Shown piece by piece: positions 34,120 to 43,155 of a stretch of DNA of 64,000 nt. Every line of letters begins with the position of its first letter. Position 1 is the stretch's first letter. The stretch is taken from assembly GCA_011525695.1 (NCBI GenBank), contig WYBX01000154.1, forward strand, positions 62,001 through 126,000, in the 5' to 3' direction. The notes under the pieces are model-generated. The model made no database searches, was not told the origin of the DNA, and saw only the letters and a list, made by a program, of their open reading frames with translations. The position numbers and the translations under genes were made by a program. Origin of the DNA: Verrucomicrobiia bacterium (lineage in GTDB: Bacteria > Verrucomicrobiota > Verrucomicrobiia > Opitutales > Opitutaceae).

Positions 34120-35258
34120 ACCCGGCTGGTCTCAACCCTGGTGGCGCCCGTTCCTTTCGCCTGGTGCGGGCATCGACGTCGTGCGCCGGGTTCACGCTGA
34201 TCGAACTGCTCGTTGCGGCCTCAATCACCGTGCTCATGGCCGGGCTGGCCGCGGGGATCCTCCGCCAGATCGGCGAGAGCTGGCGTCGTGCCAGCGGCCG
34301 GCTCGCCGCGGAAGCGCAGGCGCGGCGCGTGCTCGACCAACTCGAGCGCGATCTCCAGGGCGCGCTCTACCGGGACGATGATCGGGTGTGGTTCGCAGCC
34401 GACGTGCTGGATGAGGCTGACGGAGGCGCGGGCGGACTCTGGCAGCGGGCGGTGAAGCCCAAGCCCACCGGGGGCCTTTCACTGCAATTGGCCGCGAGCC
34501 GGATCAGTGATGCACGTTTCGGAACCGCGGGCGTATGGCTGAGGTTCTTCACGACGGGCTGTGGCCCGCAGGAGGAAGGAAACCTCCGCTCCATCGCGGC
34601 GCCGGTGGCGGTTGGCTATCGAGTGATTCGCCGGGCCATGGATTCGAACTCGCCCGGCCGCACCACCGCGTATCTGCTGCATCGGACGGAGGTCCGTCCG
34701 GCGGCGATGATCCTTGCCGGCGGTTTGCGTCCCGGCGTGTTCGAAAGTGGGTATGACCTCGCCAGTCCCGCCTACGCGGGTGCTGCCCAGGCGGCAAACG
34801 ATGGCAGCATGGCCGGCGACCCGCTTGGCATCCTCAGGCCGGGTTCGGATCAGACGGGATACCACCGGCTCGATCGCGTACTTGCCGACCATGTGATCGA
34901 TTTCGGTGTTCGCTGCCATGTTCGCGATGAGAATGCCGCCGGCGGGCTGCGGCTGGTTTTCCCCGCTGATGACACGGGGCAGCTGACGAATGACGGCTCC
35001 GCCCGGATCCGCAGCCGGTTGCCGGGTTCAACCCGCGGAGATTCCGGGAACCTCGATGGCGTATTCCCGGAGGTCATCGACATCATGGTGCGTATCCTGA
35101 CAGCCGAGGGTGCGGCGCGGCTGGCACGGCTGGAGGAGGGCTCGGTGGAAGCGACTGCCAAGTACCACCGTGATTTCCAGGAAGGATGGTGGGGAATCGC
35201 GCTGGAACACTCCCAGGTCCATGTGCGGCGCATCATGCTGCGGGCAGTGCCACTGTGA
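34116..35258 (+). CDS. Verru_Chthon cassette protein C-like pseudopilin
   Basis: 380 residues from the ATG at 34116, overlapping the upstream stop as ATGA; the longer in-frame reading from 33540 lies antisense-like within gene B and is not used. Prepilin motif CAGFTLIELLVAASITVLMAGLAAGIL, then a GspJ-like helix (ARRVLDQLERDLQGALYRDDDRVWF). A long globular part includes VRCHVRDENAAGGLRLVF and PEVIDIMVRILTAEGAARL. GspJ-like minor pseudopilins of this length fit cassette type C. Its stop overlaps the next start (GTGA). Confidence 0.82.
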   Translation: MNPAGLNPGGARSFRLVRASTSCAGFTLIELLVAASITVLMAGLAAGILRQIGESWRRASGRLAAEAQARRVLDQLERDLQGALYRDDDRVWFAADVLDEADGGAGGLWQRAVKPKPTGGLSLQLAASRISDARFGTAGVWLRFFTTGCGPQEEGNLRSIAAPVAVGYRVIRRAMDSNSPGRTTAYLLHRTEVRPAAMILAGGLRPGVFESGYDLASPAYAGAAQAANDGSMAGDPLGILRPGSDQTGYHRLDRVLADHVIDFGVRCHVRDENAAGGLRLVFPADDTGQLTNDGSARIRSRLPGSTRGDSGNLDGVFPEVIDIMVRILTAEGAARLARLEEGSVEATAKYHRDFQEGWWGIALEHSQVHVRRIMLRAVPL

Positions 35259-38200
35259 ACACTGGCCCATCCATGCTGCCGGCTGAGCCCCGACTGCGCC
35301 ACAGTCCACGCTGCGCCGGGTTTGCACTGCTGATTGCGATCGCGTTGCTCTCATTTGCATTCCTGGTGCTGGTGGCGCTGGCGGTCCACACGCGGATCGA
35401 GTTGTCGGCGGCCGGCTCCGCGCAAGGCCAGGCGCAGGCCCGCGCGATTGCCCTCGTCGCGCTGGACGTGGCGCTCGGCGAACTGCAAACTTCTGCTGGT
35501 CCCGATCAACGAGTGACGGCCACCGGGGAGGCGTTCGAGCATGCCGCCGGCACGGAGCACTACACCGGGGTCTGGGATGCCGCGGCTGCAACCAACGCGC
35601 CGCTGATCTGGCTCGTGAGTGGCAATGAAGGAGGTGCGGCCCGCGCCCCCGGGCAGCCGTTGGCGGTGAGCCCGGCGGTGCCCGGACTGCCCTTGGTGGA
35701 GCTTGTCGGTCGTCGGGTTATGGGGGCGGAACCCGACCACGATGGCCGGATCATGGCTCCACTCTGTGATTTGAACGCAACTGGAGTTTCGGGGAATCCG
35801 ACGGATGAGAGATTGGGCCGCTATGCCTGGTGGGTGGGTGACGAGGGCGTGAAGGCCGATCTGGCGACCGATCCTTTTTGCGGGCGAATCGCCTACGCCC
35901 CTTACAATTCGAACGAAGGCCGAGCGCGGTTGCGGCAACAGGTCTCGTGCGGTGTAGCCCCGGAGGACCTCGAACCCTGGGATTCGCACAATGGCATGCG
36001 GATGGGGAGTGTCATCGCCCGGAACCAGATCGCATTCCTTCACGCGACCGACGGCTTCCCGATTGGAGCGAATCGGATTCGCCAGAACTTTCACAGCTGG
36101 ACTGCCGGCAGCCTGGCGGTGCTTGCGGATACAAAGCTCGGCGGTTTGCGGCGCGATCTGTCCCTCGCCCCAGAACTGCTCGGGGATGCGGTCGCGGCCT
36201 GGACCGACTGGCAATCCCACGTCGAGCCGCCGGTTCCAGGTGGACCCGCGGCCCCGGCGCCCGGCTATGGCGACGACCCGTTGCGTCGCCGTCACCGAAT
36301 CATGCCGCCCGCGACCGGCGGAGGTTTCGCATTCACGACGGCGCCGGTTCTCACGCTCTTTTTCCTGCAGTTCAACGTCCGGCGGGTCGGTGGCAGCAGT
36401 GCACCAGCGGCGACGCGCGAGCTCGAGGTCCGGGCACGCATGGTGTGCCAGCTTTGGAATCCATGGACGGCCGCACTGGTGCCCGAGGACCTGCGGCTCG
36501 AAGTCAGCGGCCTGCCTGTAGTCACGGTCAGCGACTCGCGGGGCGGCGTTCAGCCGTTGAATCTCCAGGCACTCTTTGGATTGCCGCACATGGCGATTCG
36601 GCTCACCGCCGCAGATGTGGCCTTCCCGGGCGATCCGGATGATCGCTCATGGCTGCCGGGCCGGGTTTATTATTGGCGAACGAAGGGAGGCGATCGCGAC
36701 GAGTGGGGCACCGAATTCTACAACCGGACTCTCGCGATACCCAATCCCGGCACCTGGACAGTGCCCACGGGCATTGCGTATCTTCCCCCGGCAGCGAATT
36801 CCGTGACGCTGCGGATTTCGGGACCCGCCAGCCGGCTGATCCTTTACCTGCGCCGGGCGAGCGACGACGCGTTGCTGGCGACGTACCGGAGTCCGGAATT
36901 CGAACCCTTCGCCACGGAGCCCCGGCCGGTTGGCAGCAATGACGAGTATCGGATTGGCTTTCCGATTCGGATGGTGGAGAGCACGGACCTGGCCGCGGCC
37001 ACCGCCGGGGAGGGGTGGTTGCAGGGCTTCGGAACGGATCCGCGGGCGCTGGTCGTAACCGAGCCGATGTTGCGCTCGCTGAGCGCGGGCACACGACCGG
37101 AGCAGTACGTTGGCGTCGGAGGCAGCGCGGTTTTCACGGATCCGGATCGGCTGTTTGACCGGGTGATGGGAAAGAGCGGGATGTCGTATAACGAGGATGT
37201 GCCCGTGTTCGAATTGCCGCGGGCTCCCGTGCTTTCGCTTGGCGAGCTGCAGCACCTCCAGGTCGAGGGGGGCCGGCCCTTCGCGCTGGGCAACGGTTGG
37301 GGCGGCTCGGTGGCTTGGAAGGGGACATCGCTGAATGCGATTTTCGACCGGTATTTCGTATCGGGGCTGGCGCGTGGTGTCGGTGAGCCGGAACCCGAGT
37401 TCGGAGCGCCGCTGCCCGTTCCCGGCTTGAAGGTGCTGCGAATCCCGGGTGCGGCCCGGGCGACGACGGCGCAGGATCTCCGGGCCGAGGTCGGATTTGG
37501 ATTTTCGTCGAAACACCTGCTCCAAGCGGGAGCCTTCAACCTGAATAGCGTGAAACCGGCGTCCTGGCGGGCGTTACTGCGATCGGCGCGGGCCTTGCCG
37601 GGTGAGCAGTTTCGGATTCTCGATTCCAGCCCGATCAACGGCACCGCTGGCGACGCCGACGTGGCAGAGGTTCCCCTGGCGGGAGCAATGTTCTTCCGTT
37701 TTCCCCAATCGGCGCAGGAAACCTACAAGGCCGAACCCGGTTACGCCGCCAGCACGGCAGTGCCGCCCTCGCTGCCGGCCATCGGATCGGCCGCGAACAC
37801 GCACGTGTTTCGCCGCGGAGTTCGGGTGCTCAGTCCGGGCGAGGTCGGCACTCTGGCGGAGGCGATCGTCGACCGATTGCGGCGCAAGCAGACGTCCTCC
37901 GGACCTTATCGCTGCATGGAGGAATTCCTGAATGTGTCCGCGTTGTTTGCGGACGGCGCCGGCAGGCCGCGCAGCTTGCTCGAGGCGGCGATTGCGGCGG
38001 CGGCACTGAACGATGCGGTGCCGGAATTCAGTTCGCAGTTTCTCACACCGGCCGATCTGATGGCCCGCCTCGCGCCCCAGCTTTTCGCGCGTTCTGACAC
38101 GTTCGTCATCCGGGCCTATGGGGAGGCAGTGAACCCGGCGACCGGCGCCGCCGAGGGGAGAGCGTGGTGTGAGGCGACAGTCCAGCGCACACCGGCGTAT

Positions 38201-38317
38201 TTCGACGCTTCACAGCCGCCGGAGACGGCGGTCGAGGACCTCAACGAACTCAACCGCGCTCTGGGGCGACGGTTCAAGACGATTTCCTTCCGATGGCTCA
38301 CTCGTTCCGAGATTTGA
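35255..38317 (+). CDS. Verru_Chthon cassette protein A-like, ~1020 residues
   Basis: Start taken at the GTG at 35255, overlapping the previous stop as GTGA; ATG at 35273 is an alternative. After ~20 residues comes CAGFALLIAIALLSFAFLVLVALAVH, a pilin-like helix with alanine at position 2 and no glutamate at position 5, as in GspK-type proteins. The GELQTSAGPDQRVTATGEAF region and the repeated proline-rich loops are characteristic of the very large type A. Near the C-terminus, FRRGVRVLSPGEVGTLAEAIVDRLRRK, FLNVSALFADG and FVIRAYGEAVNPATGAAEGRAWCEATVQR recur in this family. It is probably exported and capping, like GspK, with a much larger head. Confidence 0.82.
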   Translation: MNTGPSMLPAEPRLRHSPRCAGFALLIAIALLSFAFLVLVALAVHTRIELSAAGSAQGQAQARAIALVALDVALGELQTSAGPDQRVTATGEAFEHAAGTEHYTGVWDAAAATNAPLIWLVSGNEGGAARAPGQPLAVSPAVPGLPLVELVGRRVMGAEPDHDGRIMAPLCDLNATGVSGNPTDERLGRYAWWVGDEGVKADLATDPFCGRIAYAPYNSNEGRARLRQQVSCGVAPEDLEPWDSHNGMRMGSVIARNQIAFLHATDGFPIGANRIRQNFHSWTAGSLAVLADTKLGGLRRDLSLAPELLGDAVAAWTDWQSHVEPPVPGGPAAPAPGYGDDPLRRRHRIMPPATGGGFAFTTAPVLTLFFLQFNVRRVGGSSAPAATRELEVRARMVCQLWNPWTAALVPEDLRLEVSGLPVVTVSDSRGGVQPLNLQALFGLPHMAIRLTAADVAFPGDPDDRSWLPGRVYYWRTKGGDRDEWGTEFYNRTLAIPNPGTWTVPTGIAYLPPAANSVTLRISGPASRLILYLRRASDDALLATYRSPEFEPFATEPRPVGSNDEYRIGFPIRMVESTDLAAATAGEGWLQGFGTDPRALVVTEPMLRSLSAGTRPEQYVGVGGSAVFTDPDRLFDRVMGKSGMSYNEDVPVFELPRAPVLSLGELQHLQVEGGRPFALGNGWGGSVAWKGTSLNAIFDRYFVSGLARGVGEPEPEFGAPLPVPGLKVLRIPGAARATTAQDLRAEVGFGFSSKHLLQAGAFNLNSVKPASWRALLRSARALPGEQFRILDSSPINGTAGDADVAEVPLAGAMFFRFPQSAQETYKAEPGYAASTAVPPSLPAIGSAANTHVFRRGVRVLSPGEVGTLAEAIVDRLRRKQTSSGPYRCMEEFLNVSALFADGAGRPRSLLEAAIAAAALNDAVPEFSSQFLTPADLMARLAPQLFARSDTFVIRAYGEAVNPATGAAEGRAWCEATVQRTPAYFDASQPPETAVEDLNELNRALGRRFKTISFRWLTRSEI

Positions 38318-39060
38318 CTTGCCGGTTTCGGTCGATCGGCGGCCCCGGGCAGGTGCCGGGGAATCCGCGATGCTGGTGGTCGGCGGGGGGATGGTGCCTG
38401 GGGTTGTTGGCGGCTGCGATGGGACAGGGGCCGGCGGAGGGCGCACTACCCGCGGGAATGGTGGACCCGGTGCGATTCACGGTGTTTTCGGCCCGACCCG
38501 TGTCGGATCTCGCCTTTCATCCGCAGCCCGGGGCTCCGGCCGAGAACCTGGAATTCTATGCGACCGCCCGTTCACCACGGTACGAATATCGGGGAGCAAT
38601 GCCGCTGCAGTTTCTGGATCCCGATGGCGCGCTCGTGGCCGAGGCAGATATCCCGACCACGATGCGCGACGTCCTTCTCCTCTTCATGCCGGCCACGGCA
38701 CCGGCGCTGTCGGGAAAACGGTCGTACCGGATCGGCGTCATTGATGACAGTGCCGCGCGGCATGGGCCGGGCGGGCTGGTGCTGATCAACCTGAGCGGAC
38801 TGCAACTCACCGGGATCGTGAATCGCCGTGCCGTGATCCTGGCCGCGGGATCAAATCCGCCCATTGCGGCGGGCCCGCAGATTGCGATGACGCTTCGCAC
38901 GGTTTTCAACGGCCGCTCGTATCAGGCGTTTGCTCACGAATTCGACCTTGCTCCCGGTGAGCGGGCGCTGCTGATCCTGTTCCCGCCGTTTTATCCCGGC
39001 TCGCTCGAAGTCCAGTCGCGGCTGCTCCGGGACGAGGTGGAGGCCCCGGCGGGGAATTGA
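38293..39060 (+). CDS. Cassette-associated exported protein of unknown function
   Basis: 255 residues; the ATG at 38293 lies 25 bases inside the end of gene A, implying coupled translation. A hydrophobic stretch WWSAGGWCLGLLAAAMGQG near residues 27-45 is a late signal peptide or anchor. The rest is beta-rich (RFTVFSARPVSDLAFHP, LEFYATARSPRYEYRG, LINLSGLQLTGIVNRRAVIL). No family is recognised. Position and overlap suggest it belongs to the pseudopilin machine. Confidence 0.65.
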   Translation: MAHSFRDLTCRFRSIGGPGQVPGNPRCWWSAGGWCLGLLAAAMGQGPAEGALPAGMVDPVRFTVFSARPVSDLAFHPQPGAPAENLEFYATARSPRYEYRGAMPLQFLDPDGALVAEADIPTTMRDVLLLFMPATAPALSGKRSYRIGVIDDSAARHGPGGLVLINLSGLQLTGIVNRRAVILAAGSNPPIAAGPQIAMTLRTVFNGRSYQAFAHEFDLAPGERALLILFPPFYPGSLEVQSRLLRDEVEAPAGN

Positions 39061-39105
39061 GCGGATCCGGGCCGAGCGTGGGCGGGTGCGGTTCACGCGA
39101 TGGCC

Positions 39106-39196
39106 CGTGCGATTCCCTGTCGCAGCTGCGACAGGGAATCGTACGCGCCGGGGCACCGGCGGAAGGCGGTGCCCCGGCTAAAGCGCCGGCTGGCGC
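39106..39196. other. Cluster of three hairpins between convergent genes
   Basis: 39106-39145 is a 40-bp palindrome with a single mismatch pair (39109/39142); the inner 32 bp, 39110-39141, are perfect (CGATTCCCTGTCGCAG plus its complement). 39147-39157 pairs with 39168-39178 (GCCGGGGCACC). 39183-39187 pairs with 39192-39196 (GCGCC). No U-tract is present. It probably ends transcription from both sides or is a repetitive element. Confidence 0.65.
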
Positions 39197-39223
39197 CTGG
39201 CGCGTCCCGTGATTCCCCGGGGA

Positions 39224-40345
39224 TCAGGTGTCACCGAGGATCCGATCGATCTGGGCTCGATCAATCCCGACTTTCGTTGCGGTGAGCAGGATGTCTTCCC
39301 AGGCCGCTGCAGCCATGGGGACGCCATTCGCGAGCCGATCCTTGCGGGCTGCTCGTTCCGGGTCGCCGGGCACCAGCACCTGGCCGCCCGGCCGCTCGGG
39401 CTTCGAGGAGGTGAAGAAGGCGATATAATTCCTGATTTCCTCGGCAAATCCTTCGCTCGAATCGAACGCGGCCACGTCGAGAAAGATGGCCAGCATGTTG
39501 TTGGCGTACGTCCGGGGCAGCGGGCCTGCACAGCCGCCGCCGGTCAGCGCCCCGGCCAGCAATTCGGTGACAAAGGCAAGTCCCGATCCCTTGTGTTCGC
39601 CCAGTGCCCGGAGAGCGCCCGGCCCCGTCATGGGATTGGCGACCGCACCCGGCGCGACCTGACCATATAGCAACTCCGGATCGTTGGAGCGCCTGCCATC
39701 CGGTCCAATCAGCACGTCCGGCGGCAGCGGCTTGCCACCCTGCAGCGTGACCAGCGCCTTCCCTTCGGCGACTGCTGCGGTCGCAAAATCCAAAATGATC
39801 GGTTCCCGGCCGGCCACCGGCAGGCCAATCGCCACCGGGGCGGTCGACATCCGCCGCTCGATTCCCTCGAAAGGGGCCACCAGCAGGCTGGCGCGGACAT
39901 TCACGAACGCGATGAAGACCACGTTCTCCGCCGCGGCCATCTCGGCCCAGGTGCCAATGCGACCCATGTGCCCGGAATTGCGCAACGCAACCACGGCGAC
40001 GCCATGTTGCCTGGCCTTGGCGATGCCGATCCGCGTGGCCTGCTCCCCGATGATCTGGCCGAAGCCATTGTGGCCATCCACAATCGCGAGCGTATCCGTT
40101 TCGCTGACCACGGAAAGCCGGCGGCCGGGAAAGAGCCGGCTGCCGATCCAGGAAACGTAACGGCCGGTGCGGATGACCCCGTGGCTGTCGTGTCCCGTCA
40201 GGTTGCCGTCCATCATGTAATGGGCGACCTGCCGGGCCTCGGCGGGCTCACAACCGGCGGCCTGGAAGATCGCGGCGACGAGCCGCTCGAGAGCCACAGC
40301 TTGGATGACAATTCCACCATCGGCGGTTTTTCTTACGGACGGCAT
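39224..40345 (-). CDS. Malate/L-lactate dehydrogenase family oxidoreductase (Ldh2)
   Basis: 373 residues from the ATG at 40345 (MPSVRKTADGG); an ATG at 40387 is possible. Features of the type 2 lactate/malate dehydrogenase fold are visible: HDSHGVIRTGRYV near residue 55, VAVVALRNSGHMGRIGTWAEMAA with the catalytic histidine, and ILDFATAAVAEGKALV. GEHKGSGLAFVTELLAGALTGGG is the NAD(P)-binding glycine-rich block. It reduces 2-oxoacids with NAD(P)H; malate, ureidoglycolate or similar substrates are all possible. It is divergent from the aldo/keto reductase across 162 bases. Confidence 0.88.
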   Translation of the reverse strand: MPSVRKTADGGIVIQAVALERLVAAIFQAAGCEPAEARQVAHYMMDGNLTGHDSHGVIRTGRYVSWIGSRLFPGRRLSVVSETDTLAIVDGHNGFGQIIGEQATRIGIAKARQHGVAVVALRNSGHMGRIGTWAEMAAAENVVFIAFVNVRASLLVAPFEGIERRMSTAPVAIGLPVAGREPIILDFATAAVAEGKALVTLQGGKPLPPDVLIGPDGRRSNDPELLYGQVAPGAVANPMTGPGALRALGEHKGSGLAFVTELLAGALTGGGCAGPLPRTYANNMLAIFLDVAAFDSSEGFAEEIRNYIAFFTSSKPERPGGQVLVPGDPERAARKDRLANGVPMAAAAWEDILLTATKVGIDRAQIDRILGDT

Positions 40346-40507
40346 GGGAGTAACAGTTCCGGCGGCGACTTTGCGGCGGAATGGCATCACGCGGCCTCCA
40401 GCCGGCGCACAGTCATCCTGGTCAAGGGCGTGCGGGCTCCATTTTAAGGCAAGAACAAAGGCGGGTTTCCGCTTTTCTTTTTCCCTGAAGAGTGGACTGT
40501 TTGCGCG

Positions 40508-41530
40508 ATGAAACGCCGGACCTTCGTCAAGACAGTCGGCACCGCGGCCAGCGCATTCGCCATGGGTGTCCGCCCGCTGTTCGCCAACCCCGCCGATCCC
40601 GCCCGTCGATTGATCCCCCACGCGAGCGGGCTGCCCCGCCGGATACTTGGCCGCACCGGACGGGCAGTCTCCATCATCGGTTATCCCGGTCTCGCTTTGT
40701 CGAAGATTTCACAGTCCGAGGCGAATGCGGCCGTGCGCGCCGCCTTTGACAAGGGCGTGAATTATTTCGATGTCGCCCCGGCGTATGGCGACGCCGAGGT
40801 GAAGTTGGGCCCGGCGATGGACGGGCTGCCGCGCGGCGAAATTTTCCTCGCCTCGAAAACGAAGCAAAGGGATGCAGCGGGGGCGCGAAGCGAGCTGGAA
40901 AGATCACTGACCCGGCTCAAGACGGATCACCTCGATCTGTACCAGATGCACGTGATGTCCACGGCCGCCGAGGTGAAGCAGGTCTTCGGTCCGGGCGGCG
41001 CGATGGAAACGCTGCTGAAGGCGCGCGAGGAGGGGAAGACCCGCTGGCTCGGTTTTTCCGCGCATACCAAGGGTGCCGCGCTGGAGCTGCTGCGTCAGTT
41101 CAAGTTCGATACGGTGATGTACCCGGTCAATTTCCTGGAGCACTTCACCCACCAGTTCGATCCCGAGGTGCTCGAACTCGCCCGCAGCGAGGGGGCCGCG
41201 GTCCTGGCGATCAAGCCCGTCTCGGCCGGGGGGTGGAAACCAGGGGAGACGCGCACCCGGAACGGCTACTGGTATCGTACCCTCGAGGAGCAGGACGAAA
41301 TCGGCCAGGCACTCCGCTTTACGCTTTCGCTGGATCCGGTCGTTTCGGCAATTCCGACGTCGTTCACAGACATTGCCGAAAAGTCGATCCTGGCCGGAGT
41401 GAGCTACCGGCCGGCGACTGATGCCGACATATCCGCCCTCCGCGCGATGACCGAGAAATACCAGCCGCTCTTCCCGCGCGGTAAGTTCGTCGGCGTTGGG
41501 CCGCACGCGAATTATTACGCGCATGCCTGA
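40508..41530 (+). CDS. Aldo/keto reductase with Tat-type signal
   Basis: 340 residues. The N-terminus MKRRTFVKTVGTAASAFAMG is a twin-arginine signal (RRTFVK), so the folded enzyme is probably exported with its cofactor. The AKR catalytic tetrad is visible: Asp and Tyr in NYFDVAPAYGDAE, Lys in FLASKTKQ, His in LYQMHVM. The NADP-binding C-terminal region includes LSLDPVVSAIPTSF. The substrate is unknown. Exported AKRs of this kind are frequent in Verrucomicrobiota and Planctomycetota. Convergent with the sigma factor gene. Confidence 0.88.
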   Translation: MKRRTFVKTVGTAASAFAMGVRPLFANPADPARRLIPHASGLPRRILGRTGRAVSIIGYPGLALSKISQSEANAAVRAAFDKGVNYFDVAPAYGDAEVKLGPAMDGLPRGEIFLASKTKQRDAAGARSELERSLTRLKTDHLDLYQMHVMSTAAEVKQVFGPGGAMETLLKAREEGKTRWLGFSAHTKGAALELLRQFKFDTVMYPVNFLEHFTHQFDPEVLELARSEGAAVLAIKPVSAGGWKPGETRTRNGYWYRTLEEQDEIGQALRFTLSLDPVVSAIPTSFTDIAEKSILAGVSYRPATDADISALRAMTEKYQPLFPRGKFVGVGPHANYYAHA

Positions 41531-41571
41531 CCAAACCCGGGCCCGCCCCGTGGATTGAGGTCGAGGGCACC

Positions 41572-41600
41572 CGGTGATGTCCGCGCTGCGGACACCACCG
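41572..41600. terminator. Bidirectional terminator-like hairpin between convergent genes
   Basis: CGGTGATGTCCGC (41572-41584), loop GCT, GCGGACACCACCG (41588-41600): a 13-bp stem with one A-C mismatch. It lies 42 bases after the aldo/keto reductase stop and 10 bases from the sigma factor stop. No T-run on either side. Confidence 0.5.
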
Positions 41601-41609
41601 TGCGAGCCG

Positions 41610-42695
41610 TCAGTTGCGTCCGGGCTTCACCGGACGCTTGCTCTTGCTCTCCACGAACTCGCGGATGACCGCCATCCGCTGACGCTGGCGCTCCTCCTGC
41701 TCGATTTCATCGAGCGAGCGGACGGACTCATGCTTCGCCATCGCCTTCCGCATCTTGGTCAAGGCGAGGTACTCGAGCTGGCGAATCCGTTCGCGCGTCA
41801 CATGGAATTTCTTGCCGACTTCCTCGAGCGTCAGCTCTTCCCGGCCCTCCAGTCCGAACCGGAGCTTGATGATTTCGGCTTCGCGCTTGTCCAGTGAGTC
41901 GACCATCGCCCGCAGATCGGCGGTCAGGTTCTTTTCCCGCAGGCCTTCATAAGGGCTGACGGCATTGTCATCGCCGACGATCTCGCCGAAGGTCGCCGAA
42001 TCGCCTTCTTCACCGATTGGTGCATCAAGCGAAGCCGGACGGACGCTTACCGATTTCAGATGCGCGACCTTGGAGGTCGGTATCTGCAACTCGGCCGCCA
42101 ATTCCTCGTCGGTGGGCTCCCGCCCCAGTTGCTCGGTGAGCACCATCGCGGTCCGGCGCATCTTCGAAATCTTGTCGACCAAGTGGACCGGCAGTCGGAT
42201 CGTTTTGCTCTGATTGGCGAGGGCCCGCTTGATCGATTGCTTGATCCACCAGGCCGCATACGTCGACAGCTTGCCTCCCTTTCGGGGATCGAAGCGTTCC
42301 ACGGCCTTGATGAGCCCAATATTCCCCTCGGAGATCAGATCGAGCAGTGGGAGGCCGAAATCCTTGTAGTCCATCGCGATCTTCACCACGAGCCGAAGAT
42401 TCGCCTGGATCATATGATCCCGCGCGGCCTTGTCGCCCCGGCGGATCCGCTTCGCCAGCGTCACTTCCTCGCTAATTGTCAGGAGCGGGGTCTTGCCAAT
42501 CTCCTGGAGATACAGCTGCAGATTGCTGCGCTCGCCATGGGCAATCGGCTGCTCTGCAGGCGTTTCAGTCTTTTCCAAAAAGGACGGAGGTGCGTCCATC
42601 GGAGGAGCGTTCAAGGTGCCGACCGGCGCATCCGCAGCGGAGGCGCGATCGTCTGCCACGCGGGTGGCGCGAGTCGACTTTGCTTTGACGGGCAT
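41610..42695 (-). CDS. RNA polymerase sigma-70 family factor (RpoD/SigA-like, short form)
   Basis: 361 residues from the ATG at 42695 (MPVKAKSTRATRVAD). Region 1.2 is LQLYLQEIGKTPLLTISEEVTLAKRI. Region 2 is NLRLVVKIAMDYKDFGLPLLDLISEGNIGLIKAVERFDPRKGGKLSTYAAWWIKQSIKRAL in consecutive blocks, with the conserved -10-recognition residues. Region 3 is LPVHLVDKISKM onward and region 4.2 LTLEEVGKKFHVTRERIRQLE. There is no region 1.1 or large insert, so it may be a group 2 or a compact primary sigma factor. The leader upstream is long and hairpin-rich. Confidence 0.92.
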   Translation of the reverse strand: MPVKAKSTRATRVADDRASAADAPVGTLNAPPMDAPPSFLEKTETPAEQPIAHGERSNLQLYLQEIGKTPLLTISEEVTLAKRIRRGDKAARDHMIQANLRLVVKIAMDYKDFGLPLLDLISEGNIGLIKAVERFDPRKGGKLSTYAAWWIKQSIKRALANQSKTIRLPVHLVDKISKMRRTAMVLTEQLGREPTDEELAAELQIPTSKVAHLKSVSVRPASLDAPIGEEGDSATFGEIVGDDNAVSPYEGLREKNLTADLRAMVDSLDKREAEIIKLRFGLEGREELTLEEVGKKFHVTRERIRQLEYLALTKMRKAMAKHESVRSLDEIEQEERQRQRMAVIREFVESKSKRPVKPGRN

Positions 42696-42882
42696 GATGG
42701 GAAGCGTTTGTGGGTTAATAGTGGGAACGGGGGGCGCGTTGTTCCCGGTTCCGAAGCGAAAACCGTTCCAACTTTGATTCTTACTCCTCACGAGGGGGTG
42801 TTGAGGGAGGCTGGAAGGTTAGACGCATGGACCGGGAAAATGTGGCGCAATAATGGCAAGCCCCACCGACAGCATGGCGCAG

Positions 42883-43108
42883 TTCAGGGTGGGTGTTTCC
42901 CTGAATCCTGCCTCCAGCTGCACCCCACGAAGGTGTCGTGGGAAGCGCCAGATACGTAATGCGGTGGGTTCGCACCCCCTGTCAGACTCGCAATCGTGAA
43001 AACAGTTCAACGAGAATCACTCATACGGCTGACAGGAGAATCCCCATTGCAGACTGTTCGCAATGGCTCAAGACAGGCTCGTAACGACGGATCCCGAGGG
43101 ATTACGAG
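42883..43108. other. Hairpin-rich gene-free stretch, structured RNA candidate
   Basis: The gap 42696-43155 holds no credible gene. Inverted repeats follow one another: TTCAGGG 42883-42889 with 42899-42905; CCCACGA 42924-42930 with 42936-42942; GGTG 42963-42966 with 42973-42976; CTGTCAG 42979-42985 with 43029-43035; CATTGC 43045-43050 with 43060-43065; CTCGTAA 43078-43084 with 43102-43108. On the minus strand this would be the far-upstream leader of the sigma gene or an independent RNA between trpE and the sigma gene. No known RNA family is recognised. Confidence 0.4.
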
Positions 43109-43155
43109 TGGCGGACAGCCAGGTTTCGCATGGCCAACACCCGTTCAGCGCACGT

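Noticed and set aside
42955..42990. tRNA T-arm-like sequence (GGGTTCGCACCCC) in the sigma-gene gap
   Set aside because: The universal A58 is absent and no acceptor, D or anticodon arms can be drawn around it.
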